Source: Gammaproteobacteria bacterium
GTDB lineage: Bacteria; Pseudomonadota; Gammaproteobacteria; UBA6429; Thiohalophilaceae
DNA length: 12,012 nt
NCBI GenBank assembly: GCA_024641445.1
Contig: JAHEDA010000057.1
Location: forward strand, 1-12,012
Direction: 5' to 3'
Position numbers and translations under genes: made by a program. Below, piece by piece: positions 1 through 6,664 of the stretch (within the stretch, counting starts at the first letter, position 1; each line of letters starts with the position of its first letter). The notes beneath the pieces were generated by a model. That model made no database searches. It saw only the letters and a program-made list of their open reading frames with translations, and was not told the DNA's origin.

Positions 1-1965
1 GCACGCAGCAGCAAGTTCAACATCTTCCCCGGCTCAGCCGTAGCGAAGAAGCGACCCAAGTGGATCATGGCCGCAACCCTAATGGAGACTGCGCGACTCT
101 ACGCGCACTACGTGGCCCGAATCGAACCCGAGTGGGTCGAGCAACTGGGTCAACACCTGTTGAAGCGCCACTACACGGAACCGCACTGGGAGAAAAAACC
201 TGCGCAGGTGGCGGCCTTCGAGAAGACCACGCTGTATGGGCTAATCCTCAACCCTCAGCGTCGCATCAACTATGGCCCCATCGACCCGGTGGTATCACGT
301 GAGATATTCATTCGCACCGCACTGGTACAGGGCGAGTTCAATTGTGACGCCGCGTTTTTCAAACACAATCAGGCGCTCCGACAGGAGGTGGAGTCGCTGG
401 AGGACCGCTCTCGCCGCACCGACATTCTGGTGGATGAAGAGACCCTCTACCAGTTCTACGACGAGCGCATCCCGGCGGGCATCTATAGTGGCAAACACTT
501 TCTGAAGTGGCTGGCGGAGAGCGAGCGCGAACAACCGCAACACCTCTATGTCACGCGCGAGTTGTTGATGCGCCATTCCGCCGAGGATGTCACCGAGGGT
601 CAGTACCCCTCCCACCTGCATGTCGAGGGCATGCAGGTATCTCTGCAATACCGATTTGAGCCAGGGCACGCGGAGGATGGTGTTACCGCGACCATACCAC
701 TCCCCATGTTAAATGCCCTCGCCCCCACGCGCTTCGAGTGGTTGGTGCCGGCCTTGTTAGAGGAAAAGATCGTTCAACTCATTAAGTCGCTGCCCAAAAA
801 CCTGCGCCGCAATTTTGTCCCGGCCCCAGATTACGCCCGCGCCTGCGCCGAGGCCTTGGTGGCATCTAACACCACATTGTTGACGGCACTCAGTACACAA
901 CTCAAACGTATCACAAACATCGAGATTCCACCCTCAGCCTGGCAGGCGCAGACACTCTCGCCCCACCTGCTGATGAACTTTCGTGTCGTGGATAGTCAGG
1001 GTAAACCACTCGCCAGTGGGCGTGAACTGTCACAACTCCAACGTGATCTAGGTGCCCAGGCTCAGCAAGGCTTCACACGGAGCCTGGACTGGGGTATCGA
1101 GCGCGAGGGACTCACCGACTGGGACTTCGATAAGCTGCCCGCCTTTGTCGAGACCAGCATGCACGGCACGGTTTACCGCGGCTTCCCCGCCCTGGTTGAC
1201 GAAAAGAACAGCATCGCCCTGCGCGTGCTCGATAACGCCGAGCTGGCGGAGAACACCACGCACATGGGACTGCGCCGACTCTTCATGTTGCGCCTCGGTG
1301 AACAGTTGCGCTATCTCACCCGCAACCTGCCGCACATGCAGCAGATGTGTCTCTACTATGCCCCCGCGGGTAAGTGTGAAGACCTGAAGCAGGATATTCT
1401 GGCCGCGGTATTTGACCAGACCTTTCTGAGCGAGACGACACTGATTCGCAGTCGCGCTGAATTTGAACACCGTATAGAAACGAATCGTAGTGAACTCATC
1501 AATAATGCCAATCGCCTGTGCGAACAACTGCACGAGGCCCTGGCCGCCTTTCATGAGGTGCGTAAACGCCTGAAGGGGGCACTGTCACCGACGCTATTAC
1601 AGGCCAGTCGTGACATCAATGAACAACTGCAATATCTAATCTACGATGGTTTCGTCAGCCAGACCCCACCGCACTGGCTGGCGCACTACCCCCGCTACCT
1701 CAAGGCCGTCATCCTGCGCTTGGACAAGCTAGTACGCGACCCAAATCGCGATAAACCTCTCCAGCTTCAAATACAGAGCCTGTGGCAACCCATCAGTGAT
1801 CGCCTGGAACGGAGTGAGACCCTCTATGGCCGCATACAGGAATATCGCTGGCTACTGGAGGAGCTACGCTGTTCTCTCTTTGCGCAAGAACTCGGGACCA
1901 GTGAGTCGGTGTCGATCTCAAAACTGGAAAGGCTCTGGCAGGAACTCAGGAAGAAGACGGGGTAA
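1..1965 (+). CDS. hrpA: ATP-dependent RNA helicase HrpA, C-terminal half (5' end outside window)
   Basis: The reading frame is open from base 1, so the ATG at 67 is internal and the window holds the last 654 residues. E. coli HrpA has about 1300 residues, so this is roughly the second half. The DEAH helicase motifs lie upstream and are not visible. What is visible matches the HrpA C-terminal region (OB-fold segment followed by DUF3418): FPGSA near the start, EPEWVEQLGQH, a conserved block with SLPKNLRRNFVPAPDYA at about residues 263-279 of the fragment, and a helical, charged end. HrpA-family enzymes are cytoplasmic DEAH/RHA helicases, linked in E. coli to mRNA processing and rescue of stalled ribosomes. 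No frameshift is seen. The stop is TAA, five bases before a 20-base palindrome. Family assignment is confident; the role in this organism is by homology only. Confidence 0.95.
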   Translation, partial: ARSSKFNIFPGSAVAKKRPKWIMAATLMETARLYAHYVARIEPEWVEQLGQHLLKRHYTEPHWEKKPAQVAAFEKTTLYGLILNPQRRINYGPIDPVVSREIFIRTALVQGEFNCDAAFFKHNQALRQEVESLEDRSRRTDILVDEETLYQFYDERIPAGIYSGKHFLKWLAESEREQPQHLYVTRELLMRHSAEDVTEGQYPSHLHVEGMQVSLQYRFEPGHAEDGVTATIPLPMLNALAPTRFEWLVPALLEEKIVQLIKSLPKNLRRNFVPAPDYARACAEALVASNTTLLTALSTQLKRITNIEIPPSAWQAQTLSPHLLMNFRVVDSQGKPLASGRELSQLQRDLGAQAQQGFTRSLDWGIEREGLTDWDFDKLPAFVETSMHGTVYRGFPALVDEKNSIALRVLDNAELAENTTHMGLRRLFMLRLGEQLRYLTRNLPHMQQMCLYYAPAGKCEDLKQDILAAVFDQTFLSETTLIRSRAEFEHRIETNRSELINNANRLCEQLHEALAAFHEVRKRLKGALSPTLLQASRDINEQLQYLIYDGFVSQTPPHWLAHYPRYLKAVILRLDKLVRDPNRDKPLQLQIQSLWQPISDRLERSETLYGRIQEYRWLLEELRCSLFAQELGTSESVSISKLERLWQELRKKTG

Positions 1966-1970
1966 GGCTA

Positions 1971-1990
1971 TCTATGCAAATTTGCATAGA
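1971..1990. repeat. Perfect 20-base palindrome after hrpA
   Basis: The half-site TCTATGCAAA is followed directly by its exact reverse complement, with no spacer. It starts five bases after the hrpA stop codon and about 130 bases before the next start codon. There is no run of T after it and no room for an RNA loop, so it does not look like an intrinsic terminator. Its symmetry suits a dimeric DNA-binding protein, but no regulator is identified. Confidence 0.6.
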
Positions 1991-2119
1991 CACTCTCGAC
2001 TATTTTGGTATTCCCTCACTTTGCGATATTCAGTAGAGTTGGTCACTTGGTTCTCGCCTACGCGGGAATAGTAACCTGAATGGGTCCACTCTGACTCATG
2101 CCACCACCAAGGAGGGAAT

Positions 2120-2761
2120 ATGCAGTCCATACATCCACGCACATACAGCCTCGCCGCCATGACCGTAATGGTATGTGCCATATATTTTGCTACAGGCTTC
2201 GGCGGCATGGATGCGGTCAATTTTCTCCAGCCCAGTATCCCACTCCCCGGCATTGATATCTTTAAGGCCAGCCACGAACGCCCGCATGATGTCCTGCGCT
2301 TTATGGCCGTAGATATGCTGTTCATCTTTGGTTATGTGGTGGTCTTTCTCGGGCTCCATTCAGTCGTGAGAAGTACGGCACCGCTGTTCGCAGCACTTGC
2401 GCTCGGCAGTGGTATCGCCGCGGGCGTATTCGACCTCATCGAAAATAGTTATTTCATCGCCTACGCCATGCAGGCACTGGCCGGTCAAGTGCTGACGACA
2501 GCAGACGTCCCAGTCATTTATATTGTCTGCTCATTGAAGTGGTTTGGTGCCTTTTTCGCCTACCTTCTCTTTGGCCTGGCGTGGCCGCGCGCCACACGCA
2601 TCGACTCGATACTCTCCTCCATGATGCTACTGTTCCCACTGGTGGGCGCACTCACTATCGCCATGCCATCCCTGCTCATGTTACGACCAGCACCGTTAGT
2701 CTTCGTCAAGGGCATGGCCATCATCTATTTCTGGCACCGAGATACGCCCGTAACACCATGA
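2120..2761 (+). CDS. Polytopic membrane protein of unknown function
   Basis: This 213-residue protein has a very good start: AAGGAGG lies four bases before the ATG. Hydrophobic stretches suggest five or six membrane segments, at about residues 9-29, 61-81, 87-105, 132-153, 163-185 and 190-205, so it should sit in the inner membrane. The motif VFDLIEN at residues 103-109, inside or next to the third segment, is the most distinctive feature; I have no catalytic role for it. The last bases overlap the start of the downstream DUF1697 gene as ATGA, so the two are almost certainly co-transcribed and translationally coupled. No signal peptide, cofactor motif or recognised domain is evident. I do not recognise the family beyond a hypothetical integral membrane protein. 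Confidence 0.85.
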   Translation: MQSIHPRTYSLAAMTVMVCAIYFATGFGGMDAVNFLQPSIPLPGIDIFKASHERPHDVLRFMAVDMLFIFGYVVVFLGLHSVVRSTAPLFAALALGSGIAAGVFDLIENSYFIAYAMQALAGQVLTTADVPVIYIVCSLKWFGAFFAYLLFGLAWPRATRIDSILSSMMLLFPLVGALTIAMPSLLMLRPAPLVFVKGMAIIYFWHRDTPVTP

Positions 2762-3303
2762 CACACTATATCTGCCTGCTGCGAGGGATTAACGTCGGCG
2801 GCAAGAACCCGCTGACGATGGTGCGATTGAAAGGGCTATTTGAGTTACTGAAATTGACAGAGGTCGTAACCTACATACAGAGCGGTAACATTGTCTTCGC
2901 GGCACCGGCCAATCGCTCACCTGCCGACCTCGGCATAGAAATTTCCGCCCTGTTACATCAGGAAACTGGCAATGAGATCGGCGTCTTTGTCTACACGGCA
3001 GAAGAATTTGGCCAGATCTGCCGCGCCAACCCCTTCATCCGGGAAGAGGGTATCGACATCAAGAAACTGCACGTTGTCTTCCTGGATAGCACACCGACGC
3101 CAGACGTACTTAAACAACTCGGTCCACAGGTTGACGGCGCTGACTGTTTCATCCCCGCTGGCAGGGTGATCTACCTGCATTGTCCGCTGAGCTATGGCAA
3201 GACCAGATTCTCCAATCAGTATTTCGAGAAAAGGCTCTACCTTCGTGCCACCACTCGCAACTGGAATACGGTCAACAAGCTTCTGAAGTTAACCTATGGA
3301 TAA
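2758..3303 (+). CDS. DUF1697 family protein
   Basis: The protein is 181 residues from the ATG at 2758. The family signature is clear: LLRGINVGGKN near the N-terminus (residues 7-17), then YIQSGNIVF (39-47), and the C-terminal YGKTRFSN and RATTRNWNTVNKL blocks typical of DUF1697. Length is normal for the family. The open frame extends further upstream to 2539, but that stretch lies inside the preceding membrane-protein gene and has no family similarity, and the ATGA overlap at 2758-2761 supports the chosen start. DUF1697 proteins are small and probably cytoplasmic, with no established biochemical role that I know of. Transcription most likely ends at the hairpin at 3379-3409. Confidence 0.92.
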   Translation: MTHYICLLRGINVGGKNPLTMVRLKGLFELLKLTEVVTYIQSGNIVFAAPANRSPADLGIEISALLHQETGNEIGVFVYTAEEFGQICRANPFIREEGIDIKKLHVVFLDSTPTPDVLKQLGPQVDGADCFIPAGRVIYLHCPLSYGKTRFSNQYFEKRLYLRATTRNWNTVNKLLKLTYG

Positions 3304-3378
3304 AAAACAGGATTGCATCGCAACTGTCACTATCAGGTAGTGTCGGTAAAAGATACTAATTAAAAATGAGTGGCGCAT

Positions 3379-3409
3379 AAAAAAAGGCCCGCCCATTCGG
3401 GCCATTTTT
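3379..3409. terminator. Bidirectional intrinsic terminator
   Basis: A six-base stem GGCCCG (3386-3391) pairs with CGGGCC (3398-3403) around a six-base loop. Seven A precede it (3379-3385) and five T follow it (3405-3409), so it can terminate transcripts arriving from either side. It sits between two converging units, the DUF1697 gene on + and the FmdB-like gene on -. The stronger T run serves the - strand. Confidence 0.85.
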
Positions 3410-3423
3410 ATCTGCGTGTATGG

Positions 3424-3439
3424 CTGAGTGAGGACTCAG
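3424..3439. repeat. Small inverted repeat at the FmdB-like stop codon
   Basis: CTGAGT (3424-3429) and ACTCAG (3434-3439) are perfect inverted copies around a four-base loop, and they overlap the TGA stop of the leftward FmdB-like gene. In the mRNA this could form a short hairpin upstream of the main terminator. Function is unknown and it may be chance. Confidence 0.35.
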
Positions 3440-3690
3440 TGAATACCGCAGCTCCCGCCACCACAGCAACCACCCGTTGCACACGGGGGTAGATCACCAC
3501 CAGCGCCGCCGCTCTTGACGACATTACCACCCGTGGCCAGTCGGGCTACTGCGCTGGTGGCAGGTGTGGTACCCGCATCGATCCCGGCCAGGCGACACAA
3601 CTCGCCCCAGGAACTGACGGTCTCGCTCATGCGATGTTTTACTTCCACTACGCGACCATTGGCCTCGCAGACATAATCATAGGTTGGCAT
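3436..3690 (-). CDS. FmdB-like small protein with cysteine-rich tail
   Basis: From the ATG at 3690 the protein has 84 residues. AAGGAG sits five bases before this ATG; a GTG two codons upstream (3696) would overlap that Shine-Dalgarno sequence and is rejected. The N-terminus MPTYDYVCEANGRVVEVKH is typical of the FmdB / putative zinc-ribbon family. The usual first CxxC knuckle is not complete here: only Cys8 is present, and Cys32 lies in WGELC. A glycine-rich C-terminus carries Cys70, Cys75, Cys76, Cys81 and a final His84, which could bind metal or sulfur. FmdB was first named as a putative regulator; most family members are uncharacterised. It follows the substrate-binding-like gene at 69 bases, has its own likely promoter, and ends at the bidirectional terminator. 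Function here is unproven. Confidence 0.85.
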   Translation of the reverse strand: MPTYDYVCEANGRVVEVKHRMSETVSSWGELCRLAGIDAGTTPATSAVARLATGGNVVKSGGAGGDLPPCATGGCCGGGSCGIH

Positions 3691-3722
3691 ACTCACTCCT
3701 TACCATTTGACATAGTCACTTA

Positions 3723-3750
3723 ATTATAAAACCAGATTCACGTTCACCAA
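3723..3750 (-). promoter_or_regulatory. Probable sigma-70 promoter of the FmdB-like gene
   Basis: Read on the - strand, TTGGTG (3750-3745) and a perfect TATAAT (3728-3723) are separated by 16 bases. Transcription would start about 32 to 36 bases before the FmdB-like start codon, leaving a short leader with AAGGAG. The -35 box is weak, the -10 box is consensus. Confidence 0.5.
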
Positions 3751-3759
3751 GGGATGACC

Positions 3760-4647
3760 TCAGACTGTGGGTGGTGCGGCAATTACCTCCTCATAGGCAT
3801 ACGAAATTTTCTGCATGCCGACACCAATAAACACCTCCTGGGCCGCCGCATAACTCTCGCGGGTGATGGCCACCCCACCCGTCCAGGTACCAAGCTGTTG
3901 ATAATCGCGAATGGTCTGCACCAATACAGATTGATCGATCCCTGCCAGATAGCCACTCACCAATGCCGCCACCTCCTCGGCCGCAGCTTGTTGCACATAG
4001 CCACGCGCCTCGGTGTATGCCCGCATAAAGGACTGCGCCTCGGCCGTGTGTAACCACTCACGCCGTGCGCACAGGCTGCTGAAGGCCACCGGGCCAATCG
4101 CCAGGCCGATACTCGCGACGAGATAGCCCACTCCATCGTGTTGCAACTGCTGCGGTGCGGGCCCCTGCTGATGCACGTAGTCACCGGTGCCGCTGCGAAA
4201 GGCCTTGTCCATGGCGGCGACATCACCGGCATCGATGATATTCACCTTGCCGAGATCAACTCCATGCTGGCGCAGGACAGACTGAAACATCGCCAGCGGT
4301 TGAAAAAGATGGTCGACCAGCACGGTCTTCCCCTCCAGCATCTGCCACCGGAAATTGTCCTCTTGCTTACGTCCGGCGAGAAAGAAACCATCGCGCTCGT
4401 TGATCTGGGCAAAGTGGACATAGGGTGGCGCCTCGCCCTTCTCGCGCATCATCCAGCTCGTGGCTACGGCGGATTGCGCCACCTGCACGCTGCCCTCGGC
4501 AATACTCTTTGGAATGGTCCGCGTGGGTGTTGCCACCTCGTACTGGTGCTCAAGCCCTTGTTGTTTAAGATAGCCCCCGCTCATCGTAACTAATAGCGGT
4601 GCGTAAAAAGCAGAATGGCGTAGCGCCATTATTTGAATGCGTGACAT
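3760..4647 (-). CDS. Substrate-binding-like protein, NMT1/THI5 type, without signal peptide
   Basis: The protein has 295 residues. It shows the pattern of periplasmic-binding-protein-like NMT1/THI5 and SsuA-type proteins: an N-terminal strand leading into FYAPLLVTMSGGYLKQQGL (residues 14-32), VQVAQSA (55-61), the ligand-lobe strand LEGKTVLVD (104-112), and a helical C-terminal region. Such proteins normally capture pyrimidine precursors, sulfonates or similar small molecules for an ABC importer. Here no signal peptide is visible: the protein begins MSRIQIMALRHSAF with no hydrophobic core, and no permease or ATPase gene is next to it. It may be a cytoplasmic binding protein or a metabolic relative of THI5. 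No Shine-Dalgarno sequence precedes the ATG, and a promoter sits so close that the mRNA may be leaderless. An internal ATG at residue 7 is a less likely start. The ligand cannot be told from sequence. Confidence 0.85.
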   Translation of the reverse strand: MSRIQIMALRHSAFYAPLLVTMSGGYLKQQGLEHQYEVATPTRTIPKSIAEGSVQVAQSAVATSWMMREKGEAPPYVHFAQINERDGFFLAGRKQEDNFRWQMLEGKTVLVDHLFQPLAMFQSVLRQHGVDLGKVNIIDAGDVAAMDKAFRSGTGDYVHQQGPAPQQLQHDGVGYLVASIGLAIGPVAFSSLCARREWLHTAEAQSFMRAYTEARGYVQQAAAEEVAALVSGYLAGIDQSVLVQTIRDYQQLGTWTGGVAITRESYAAAQEVFIGVGMQKISYAYEEVIAAPPTV

Positions 4648-4653
4648 GGTAAA

Positions 4654-4682
4654 ATTTTAATGGTCGAGGGCAGGATAGTCCA
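4654..4682 (-). promoter_or_regulatory. Possible promoter giving a leaderless mRNA
   Basis: On the - strand TGGACT (4682-4677; four of six match the -35 consensus) is followed after 17 bases by TAAAAT (4659-4654; five of six match the -10 consensus). The usual start seven bases downstream falls on the A of the ATG at 4647. The gene has no ribosome binding site, in agreement with a leaderless transcript. It lies just past the rhodanese terminator. Confidence 0.45.
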
Positions 4683-4695
4683 TTACAAATGGCAT

Positions 4696-4732
4696 AAAAA
4701 AACCGGGACCAGTTTATAAACAGGCCCCGGTT
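4696..4732 (-). terminator. Intrinsic terminator of the rhodanese gene
   Basis: AACCGGGACC (4701-4710) pairs with GGCCCCGGTT (4723-4732) over ten positions with one A-C mismatch; between them the palindrome GTTTATAAAC can extend the stem. On the - strand it is followed by seven T (4702-4696). It lies 24 bases after the rhodanese stop and ends that transcript. Confidence 0.85.
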
Positions 4733-4756
4733 AGGATGCTTAAACAGTCGTATCGA

Positions 4757-5734
4757 CTATTCCATCTTCATGGCCGTCACCGGGCGCTTCTCCAGTGTCC
4801 ACTCGTTCATGGAGCCATCGTAGAGCTTGGCCGATTTATTTCCCATCAACTCATGCATGATAAACCAGCCGCCAGAGGCAAGGTGACCACTGTTGCAATA
4901 GGTAATCGTGCTCTTGTTGGTCTTGATTCCCATGGCTGAGGCAAGTTGCTTTAATTCCGGTGTGGGCAGGAATTTTGCGGGTGCACCGGCCTCTGTCATA
5001 ATTTCATTGGGAAAGGACTTGGCTCCAGGGATGTGGCCCTTGGCGTAGACATAGGGCTGCTTGGCCGTTCCAAGGTACTGGCTAATGGGGCGATTATCCA
5101 TCAACTGCACTGACTTCTTTTTCATCGCCGCGGCAACGTCTTCACTGCTGGCAAGCAGCTCCTTACGCTCTGCCGTCGCCTGCCAGTTACCTGCACCAGG
5201 TTGCGCCACCTCACTGCTAACATCGTTACCATCGGTAATCCATTGCGCCAGACCACCATTGAGGATCGCCATGTTGTCCTGACCGTAATACTTTAGCTGC
5301 CAGTACAGGCGTGTCGCCATCGTCATATCAAGATTGTTCAGGCCATCAGAGACGATGACAATCGCGCTATCGCGATTTACGCCCAGCGCCTGAACAAATT
5401 TTTCGAAATCGGCCTTCACCGGGATAATCATCTCTACCTTGACGCCATTAACCTCGCGGTCAACACGAACCTTTTTATAATCGACAAAGGCCGCGCCCGG
5501 CACGTGTCCACCGATCTTGACCAGGACATCCTTGCCGGTCTTTTTATCCTTGGCAAATACCGGCTTGGCTGCATAGGATTGAGGGTCGGTACCAACATCA
5601 AGTATCGTCACCTGCTTCAAATTCTTCGCCAACCACGCCGCATCGACCAGTGGGCCAGGTACCGTCGCGGCCTGCACCAAACCAGACACCATGAACCCCG
5701 CCAGTAGAGCGAGGGAGATCTTCATCATTTTCAT
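4757..5734 (-). CDS. Exported tandem-domain rhodanese (sulfurtransferase)
   Basis: The protein has 325 residues with a signal peptide: MKMMKIS, a hydrophobic core to about residue 20, and a likely cut after VQA at residue 22, which places it in the periplasm. Two rhodanese domains follow. The first (about 27-170) has HVPGAAFVD but an Asp (130) where the catalytic Cys would be, so it is presumably inactive. The second (about 190-318) has GHIPGAKSFP and the active loop TYCNSGHLASGGW with Cys280. Cys280 is the only cysteine in the protein, so it should carry the persulfide. GGAGG six bases before the ATG supports this start. Rhodaneses transfer sulfane sulfur from thiosulfate, persulfide or similar donors to an acceptor. 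The DUF6969 gene lies 65 bases upstream, and a strong terminator follows. The physiological donor and acceptor are not known. Confidence 0.93.
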   Translation of the reverse strand: MKMMKISLALLAGFMVSGLVQAATVPGPLVDAAWLAKNLKQVTILDVGTDPQSYAAKPVFAKDKKTGKDVLVKIGGHVPGAAFVDYKKVRVDREVNGVKVEMIIPVKADFEKFVQALGVNRDSAIVIVSDGLNNLDMTMATRLYWQLKYYGQDNMAILNGGLAQWITDGNDVSSEVAQPGAGNWQATAERKELLASSEDVAAAMKKKSVQLMDNRPISQYLGTAKQPYVYAKGHIPGAKSFPNEIMTEAGAPAKFLPTPELKQLASAMGIKTNKSTITYCNSGHLASGGWFIMHELMGNKSAKLYDGSMNEWTLEKRPVTAMKME

Positions 5735-5763
5735 TCAGAGCCTCCATTAGTTATGTGAAGGCA

Positions 5764-5791
5764 AGTATAGATACGTTTTGGAAAATAGCCA
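5764..5791 (-). promoter_or_regulatory. Possible internal promoter for the rhodanese gene
   Basis: On the - strand TGGCTA (5791-5786) and TATACT (5769-5764; five of six match the -10 consensus) are 16 bases apart in the gap between the DUF6969 and rhodanese genes. It would give a leader of about 22 to 25 bases with GGAGG. The -35 match is only four of six, so read-through from the YeeE promoter remains an alternative. Confidence 0.3.
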
Positions 5792-5799
5792 TGTCTAAA

Positions 5800-6426
5800 T
5801 TAGGTCCTTGCTAACAATGACTTAAATTGGCCAAACAGGTCTATTTCGTATTCGCCAAGTAGATAAAGCGCGCGATTCGACAAGATGGCGGCAGCTTCCT
5901 GTCCGGCGCCGAGTACTTGTATCTGTGAGTCCCGCTGTTGCAAGAGCGCCAGTATCTCGCGTGAGAACATCCCCAACATTCCCCATAGCCATGCCTCGAT
6001 CGGGCTCAGTTGCGCATCGTCAATCTGCGGCCAATGTTGCTGAAGTCGATCGGCTAGCGTCGTGGCATCTAGCCAGGTCCCCGCGGTTACCCAATGATTC
6101 GTCGTAAACCAGCGGAGTGCCTGGCCCTGTGCATCCATACACAAGCCCACAAGGTGTGCCCACTCGTTGTGGTCCCCCGCATTGATGAAGTAGTGAAAGT
6201 GTCCATGCTCACCCGCAATGCGATGTTCGCGTGGGTGTGAGTGGTAGTAAACGCGAAATTCATCACCAGCGAAATTCAGGGCATCGGTAGGATAGTGTTG
6301 CGCCTCGATCGGTGCACGGGCATCGGGAATGAGCATAAGCACCGGGTTGGTTTTCCCCGCCACAAAAAGTTGTAGCGACTCATACACTACGGTCGCAGCC
6401 GTGTAGGTGTCGATCCCACGTTGCAT
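5800..6426 (-). CDS. DUF6969 family protein, histidine-rich
   Basis: This 208-residue protein matches the pattern I know for DUF6969: YYHSHPREHR followed by EHGHFHYF (residues 60-80), LRWFTTNHWVTAGTW (104-118) and a C-terminal MFSREILALLQQRD. The clustered His62, His64, His68, His74, His76 and His78, together with Glu73 and a conserved acidic set, look like a metal-binding site, but no metal or reaction is established. There is no signal peptide, so it should be cytoplasmic. The ATG at 6426 starts ten bases after the stop of the cysteine-repeat gene and has no clear Shine-Dalgarno sequence, suggesting translation coupled to the gene before it. It sits between a YeeE-family transporter gene and the rhodanese gene, which links it to sulfur handling by context only. 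Confidence 0.85.
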   Translation of the reverse strand: MQRGIDTYTAATVVYESLQLFVAGKTNPVLMLIPDARAPIEAQHYPTDALNFAGDEFRVYYHSHPREHRIAGEHGHFHYFINAGDHNEWAHLVGLCMDAQGQALRWFTTNHWVTAGTWLDATTLADRLQQHWPQIDDAQLSPIEAWLWGMLGMFSREILALLQQRDSQIQVLGAGQEAAAILSNRALYLLGEYEIDLFGQFKSLLART

Positions 6427-6436
6427 TGATAATTAT

Positions 6437-6664
6437 CTAGAGACTACAGGGTGAGCTCGTTCTACCGAGCGAGCAGGGGTTACTGCCCCCCAGTGCACAC
6501 GGATTACTATCGAGCGCACACGGCGTTGATGACGGTACGCTCTGGTCCTGTGTAATTGCCGCCGGTTGCGCCTCGGGCACGCTATGGCGAGTGTGATCAA
6601 TGGCAACCGCGATAGCGGCCAAGCCAAAGGCGGAACCTACGATGATGCGATTGCGATGCCTCAT
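6437..6664 (-). CDS. Small membrane-anchored protein with four PC(A/S)L repeats
   Basis: From the ATG at 6664 the protein has 75 residues. The start is well supported: it overlaps the stop of the YeeE-family gene as ATGA, and GGAGGA (6674-6669) with a second AGGAGG (6680-6675) lies just before it. A longer frame from 6748 would run inside that gene and is not chosen. The N-terminus MRHRNR is positively charged, followed by one hydrophobic segment (about residues 7-22), so the rest should face the periplasm, either as a single-span anchor or after signal cleavage. The C-terminal tail holds four repeats, TPCAL, NPCAL, NPCSL and SPCSL, with Cys49, 56, 64 and 73 at spacings of 7, 8 and 9. Free cysteines next to a sulfur transporter suggest sulfur relay or metal binding. 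I do not recognise a named family. Confidence 0.75.
   Translation of the reverse strand: MRHRNRIIVGSAFGLAAIAVAIDHTRHSVPEAQPAAITQDQSVPSSTPCALDSNPCALGGSNPCSLGRTSSPCSL

Noticed and set aside
1048..1554. Long open frame on the - strand inside hrpA
   Set aside because: It lies antisense to a well-matched HrpA frame and its translation resembles no protein family; the same holds for the - strand frame at 295-669.
1971..1990. Palindrome as intrinsic terminator of hrpA
   Set aside because: It has no loop of usable size, an AT-rich centre and no T run after it.
2539..2757. N-terminal extension of the DUF1697 frame
   Set aside because: It falls within the membrane-protein gene and the DUF1697 signature begins just after the ATG at 2758.
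4138..4593. 151-codon + strand frame opposite the substrate-binding-like gene
   Set aside because: It is a shadow of the real - strand gene, with no ribosome binding site or recognisable domain.
6485..6532. Cysteine-motif stretch as a DNA tandem repeat or CRISPR-like array
   Set aside because: The repeated amino-acid motif uses different codons and uneven spacing, so the DNA itself is not repeated.
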